DNA of 8,516 nt from contig JAAYWU010000177.1 in the NCBI GenBank assembly GCA_012516295.1, forward strand, positions 1 to 8,516, read 5' to 3'. Shown piece after piece: positions 7,229 through 8,516 of the stretch. The notes under the pieces were generated by a model that had not been told where the DNA came from, ran no database searches, and saw only the letters and a list, made by a program, of their open reading frames with translations. Position 1 is the first letter of the stretch; the number at the start of each line of letters is the position of its first letter. The position numbers were made by a program, and so were the translations under genes. The stretch comes from Clostridiales bacterium (GTDB lineage: Bacteria > Bacillota > Clostridia > Oscillospirales > Acutalibacteraceae).

Positions 7229-7260
7229 CGCTGATTATATTTTCAAACATCCACGCTAAC

Positions 7261-7288
7261 ATTATACCACAATCTTTACCAGAATCAA
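7261..7288 (-). promoter_or_regulatory. Sigma-A promoter for the nusB operon
   Basis: On the minus strand the -10 box is a perfect TATAAT (7261-7266) preceded by an extended TGG. TTGATT (7283-7288) is the likely -35 box with a 16-base spacer. The start would be near 7254, giving a leader of about 92 bases before the nusB ATG. This 190-bp intergenic stretch otherwise holds only the terminator hairpin, and I see no other promoter between the hairpin and nusB. Confidence 0.75.
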
Positions 7289-7352
7289 GATTTTATCCGG
7301 ACAGAAAGGAATGAAAGATTCTATGTACGGTAATACAGGCGAAAGCAAGGGA

Positions 7353-7931
7353 TTATTTGACTTCCACAATTTTAATCTTGTCATAGCTTATTCCGCTTTG
7401 GCCGGAAACAATATCTTTAATAACGATTGCGTTATTCTGCGTTAAATCATTGGTTTTTACCGCAACGCTGCATTCCGAATTCTGAATGAATACGAGGCAG
7501 TCCTGGAAGCCCTTCGCTTTAATCAGGTTTTCCGCGTTATTTTCCCGCAGGGTGTTCTGCGCAATCAGGGCAGCCTGATTCACCGCTTCCTTCTTGGCGG
7601 CGTCGTTCGATTTGGAATCCGCCAAAACCTTTTCCAGAAGCTCCACCGCCTGATCCCTTGATTTCTGCCGGGATAAACGCGCTTCGCTGAAATATGTTTC
7701 CGCAGAGGCGTTTGCCTTTTTGGACGGAGCGGCGGATGACGCCGATTTTGAGTTTCCGGACATGGGTGCATCCGCAAGCTGCGCTTCGCCAAGCTCATGC
7801 CCCGCCGTCGAAGCCACCGTGTTGGTTGCGATCAACGGGCTGTTGTCGGAAAACTGCCAATTCAGATAAACCGCCGCGCCAAGTGCCACAATTAAAGCCG
7901 CAAGAACAAGCTGTCGCTTTCCCATAGTCAT
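7353..7931 (-). CDS. spoIIIAH: Stage III sporulation protein AH
   Basis: SpoIIIAH sits in the mother-cell membrane and binds forespore SpoIIQ across the intermembrane space, forming a ring of the feeding-tube channel needed for late sigma-G activity. The 192-residue product has a short N-terminus, one membrane segment (about 8-24), a low-complexity Ser/Ala-rich linker (about 40-78) and a C-terminal YscJ/FliF-like ring domain (about 79-192), including AVNQAALIAQNTLRENNAE (116-134) and DCLVFIQNSECSVAV (144-158). The ATG at 7931 is preceded by an AGGGGG Shine-Dalgarno ten bases upstream; a second ATG two codons later is possible. It follows spoIIIAG by 24 bases and ends the spoIIIA operon. Confidence 0.94.
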   Translation of the reverse strand: MTMGKRQLVLAALIVALGAAVYLNWQFSDNSPLIATNTVASTAGHELGEAQLADAPMSGNSKSASSAAPSKKANASAETYFSEARLSRQKSRDQAVELLEKVLADSKSNDAAKKEAVNQAALIAQNTLRENNAENLIKAKGFQDCLVFIQNSECSVAVKTNDLTQNNAIVIKDIVSGQSGISYDKIKIVEVK

Positions 7932-7955
7932 AGAAAGTATTCCCCCTGTTTAAAA

Positions 7956-8516
7956 TTATTTTGCTTTTATTACACATACTCGCACAGAACTAATATCCAG
8001 CGCTGTCGTAACAGCCGAAATTACGTTTTGCTGAACGGTTGGATCGTCACCCCCGTCGCAGACTACAACCACACCCTTTATGATGGGCTGAACCTCGGTA
8101 ACCGCAAGCGCCCTCTGTGCGCCGTCAGCGTCTTTAACCAATATGTAGGTGGTTTCCGTATTGTCGTTCGCCTCGTTTTTTGTTGTGGTGCCGTCGGATT
8201 TATCCTGCGTTGTCTTATTGCTTTTCTTTTCCTCTGTCGCATATACATATTGCGTTCCCCGCTCAAGGGTAACCAAGACCTTTGCGGAACCCGCACCCTG
8301 AATCCGCGTTACGATTTCCGTCAGTCTGGTTTCAAGCTGCGCGGCATACTGGTCGGCGGATATCTCCGTTGGCGAAGAAACGGTTTTGGCTTCCGTATGA
8401 TCATTTTTAAAAAGCCCGGAAAGTAAAATCAGCGCAATTCCGACCAAGCCACCCACAATCACGATTTTGCGGTACATTTCATTTTCCGCCAGCTTCGTAA
8501 AAAGAGATTCTTTTTC
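7956..8516 (-). CDS. spoIIIAG: Stage III sporulation protein AG, 5' end outside window
   Basis: SpoIIIAG forms a large ring in the mother-cell membrane of the SpoIIIA-SpoIIQ channel. The frame is open to the right edge: 187 codons are visible. Residues 18-36 form the single membrane segment (IVIVGGLVGIALILLSGLF). A periplasmic domain follows with LETRLTEIVTRIQGAGSAKVLVTL split by a hydrophilic Lys/Thr/Asn insertion (about 97-122), then the C-terminal ring-building part with IIKGVVVVCDGGDDPTVQ (145-162) and VISAVTTALDISSVRVCV. An internal ATG at 8477 could start a shorter product, but only four residues would precede the membrane segment and its Shine-Dalgarno is weak. The 13 in-frame codons upstream look like the usual cytoplasmic tail, so I take the true start to lie beyond the edge. 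Confidence 0.92.
   Translation of the reverse strand, partial: EKESLFTKLAENEMYRKIVIVGGLVGIALILLSGLFKNDHTEAKTVSSPTEISADQYAAQLETRLTEIVTRIQGAGSAKVLVTLERGTQYVYATEEKKSNKTTQDKSDGTTTKNEANDNTETTYILVKDADGAQRALAVTEVQPIIKGVVVVCDGGDDPTVQQNVISAVTTALDISSVRVCVIKAK

Noticed and set aside
7191..7250. A 19-codon minus-strand ORF (MFENIISENPPHTRGGLLF) spanning the nusB-leader terminator, a possible attenuation leader peptide.
   Set aside because: Its ATG would lie only about four bases from the predicted transcript 5' end, has no Shine-Dalgarno, and shows no run of regulatory codons. It probably only reflects the palindrome being open in one frame.
8465..8477. ATG at 8477 as the spoIIIAG start, making the gene complete in the window.
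   Set aside because: The frame stays open for 13 more codons to the edge, these encode a plausible cytoplasmic tail, and the ATG would leave only four residues before the membrane segment.

Overview
The window is about 8.5 kb of core chromosome from an endospore-forming Firmicute, most likely class Clostridia (Oscillospirales/Ruminococcaceae-like). This rests on spoIIIAG and spoIIIAH, an L27 precursor with a Prp-cleavable N-terminus next to prp, a Mini-III RNase gene, a short TsaD-like M22 gene between nusB and xseA, and near-consensus sigma-A promoters in moderate-GC DNA. Every supported gene is on the minus strand, so the window is described from its right end to its left. The genus is an inference.

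Region 1 (8516 to about 7200) is the end of the spoIIIA operon. It holds the 3' part of spoIIIAG, which runs off the right edge, and a complete spoIIIAH. These proteins form rings of the mother-cell/forespore channel.

Region 2 (about 7290 to 3524) is nusB, a TsaD-like gene, xseA, xseB and ispA. The genes overlap or lie a few bases apart, so they look like one translationally coupled operon. A sigma-A promoter lies upstream of nusB, and an intrinsic terminator hairpin sits inside the predicted leader, between promoter and gene.

Region 3 (3507 to 2431) is the ribosomal cassette rplU-prp-rpmA. It has a near-perfect promoter, a structured leader whose last hairpin includes the Shine-Dalgarno sequence, and a strong terminator.

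Region 4 (2432 to 1) is obgE-mrnC-yitT, driven by a promoter whose -35 box begins inside the U-tract of the previous terminator. The yitT gene runs off the left edge.

Functionally the window joins sporulation, RNA and ribosome metabolism (NusB, L21, L27, Prp, Obg, Mini-III), DNA processing (exonuclease VII) and isoprenoid synthesis (IspA). I found no mobile element, CRISPR array, tRNA, rRNA or phage gene. No gap exceeds 300 bases; the longest is the 190 bp between spoIIIAH and nusB. I do not see a new multi-gene system. The best leads are the nusB leader, the rplU leader, unusual residues in conserved motifs of IspA, Obg and XseA, and the uncharacterised TsaD paralogue.
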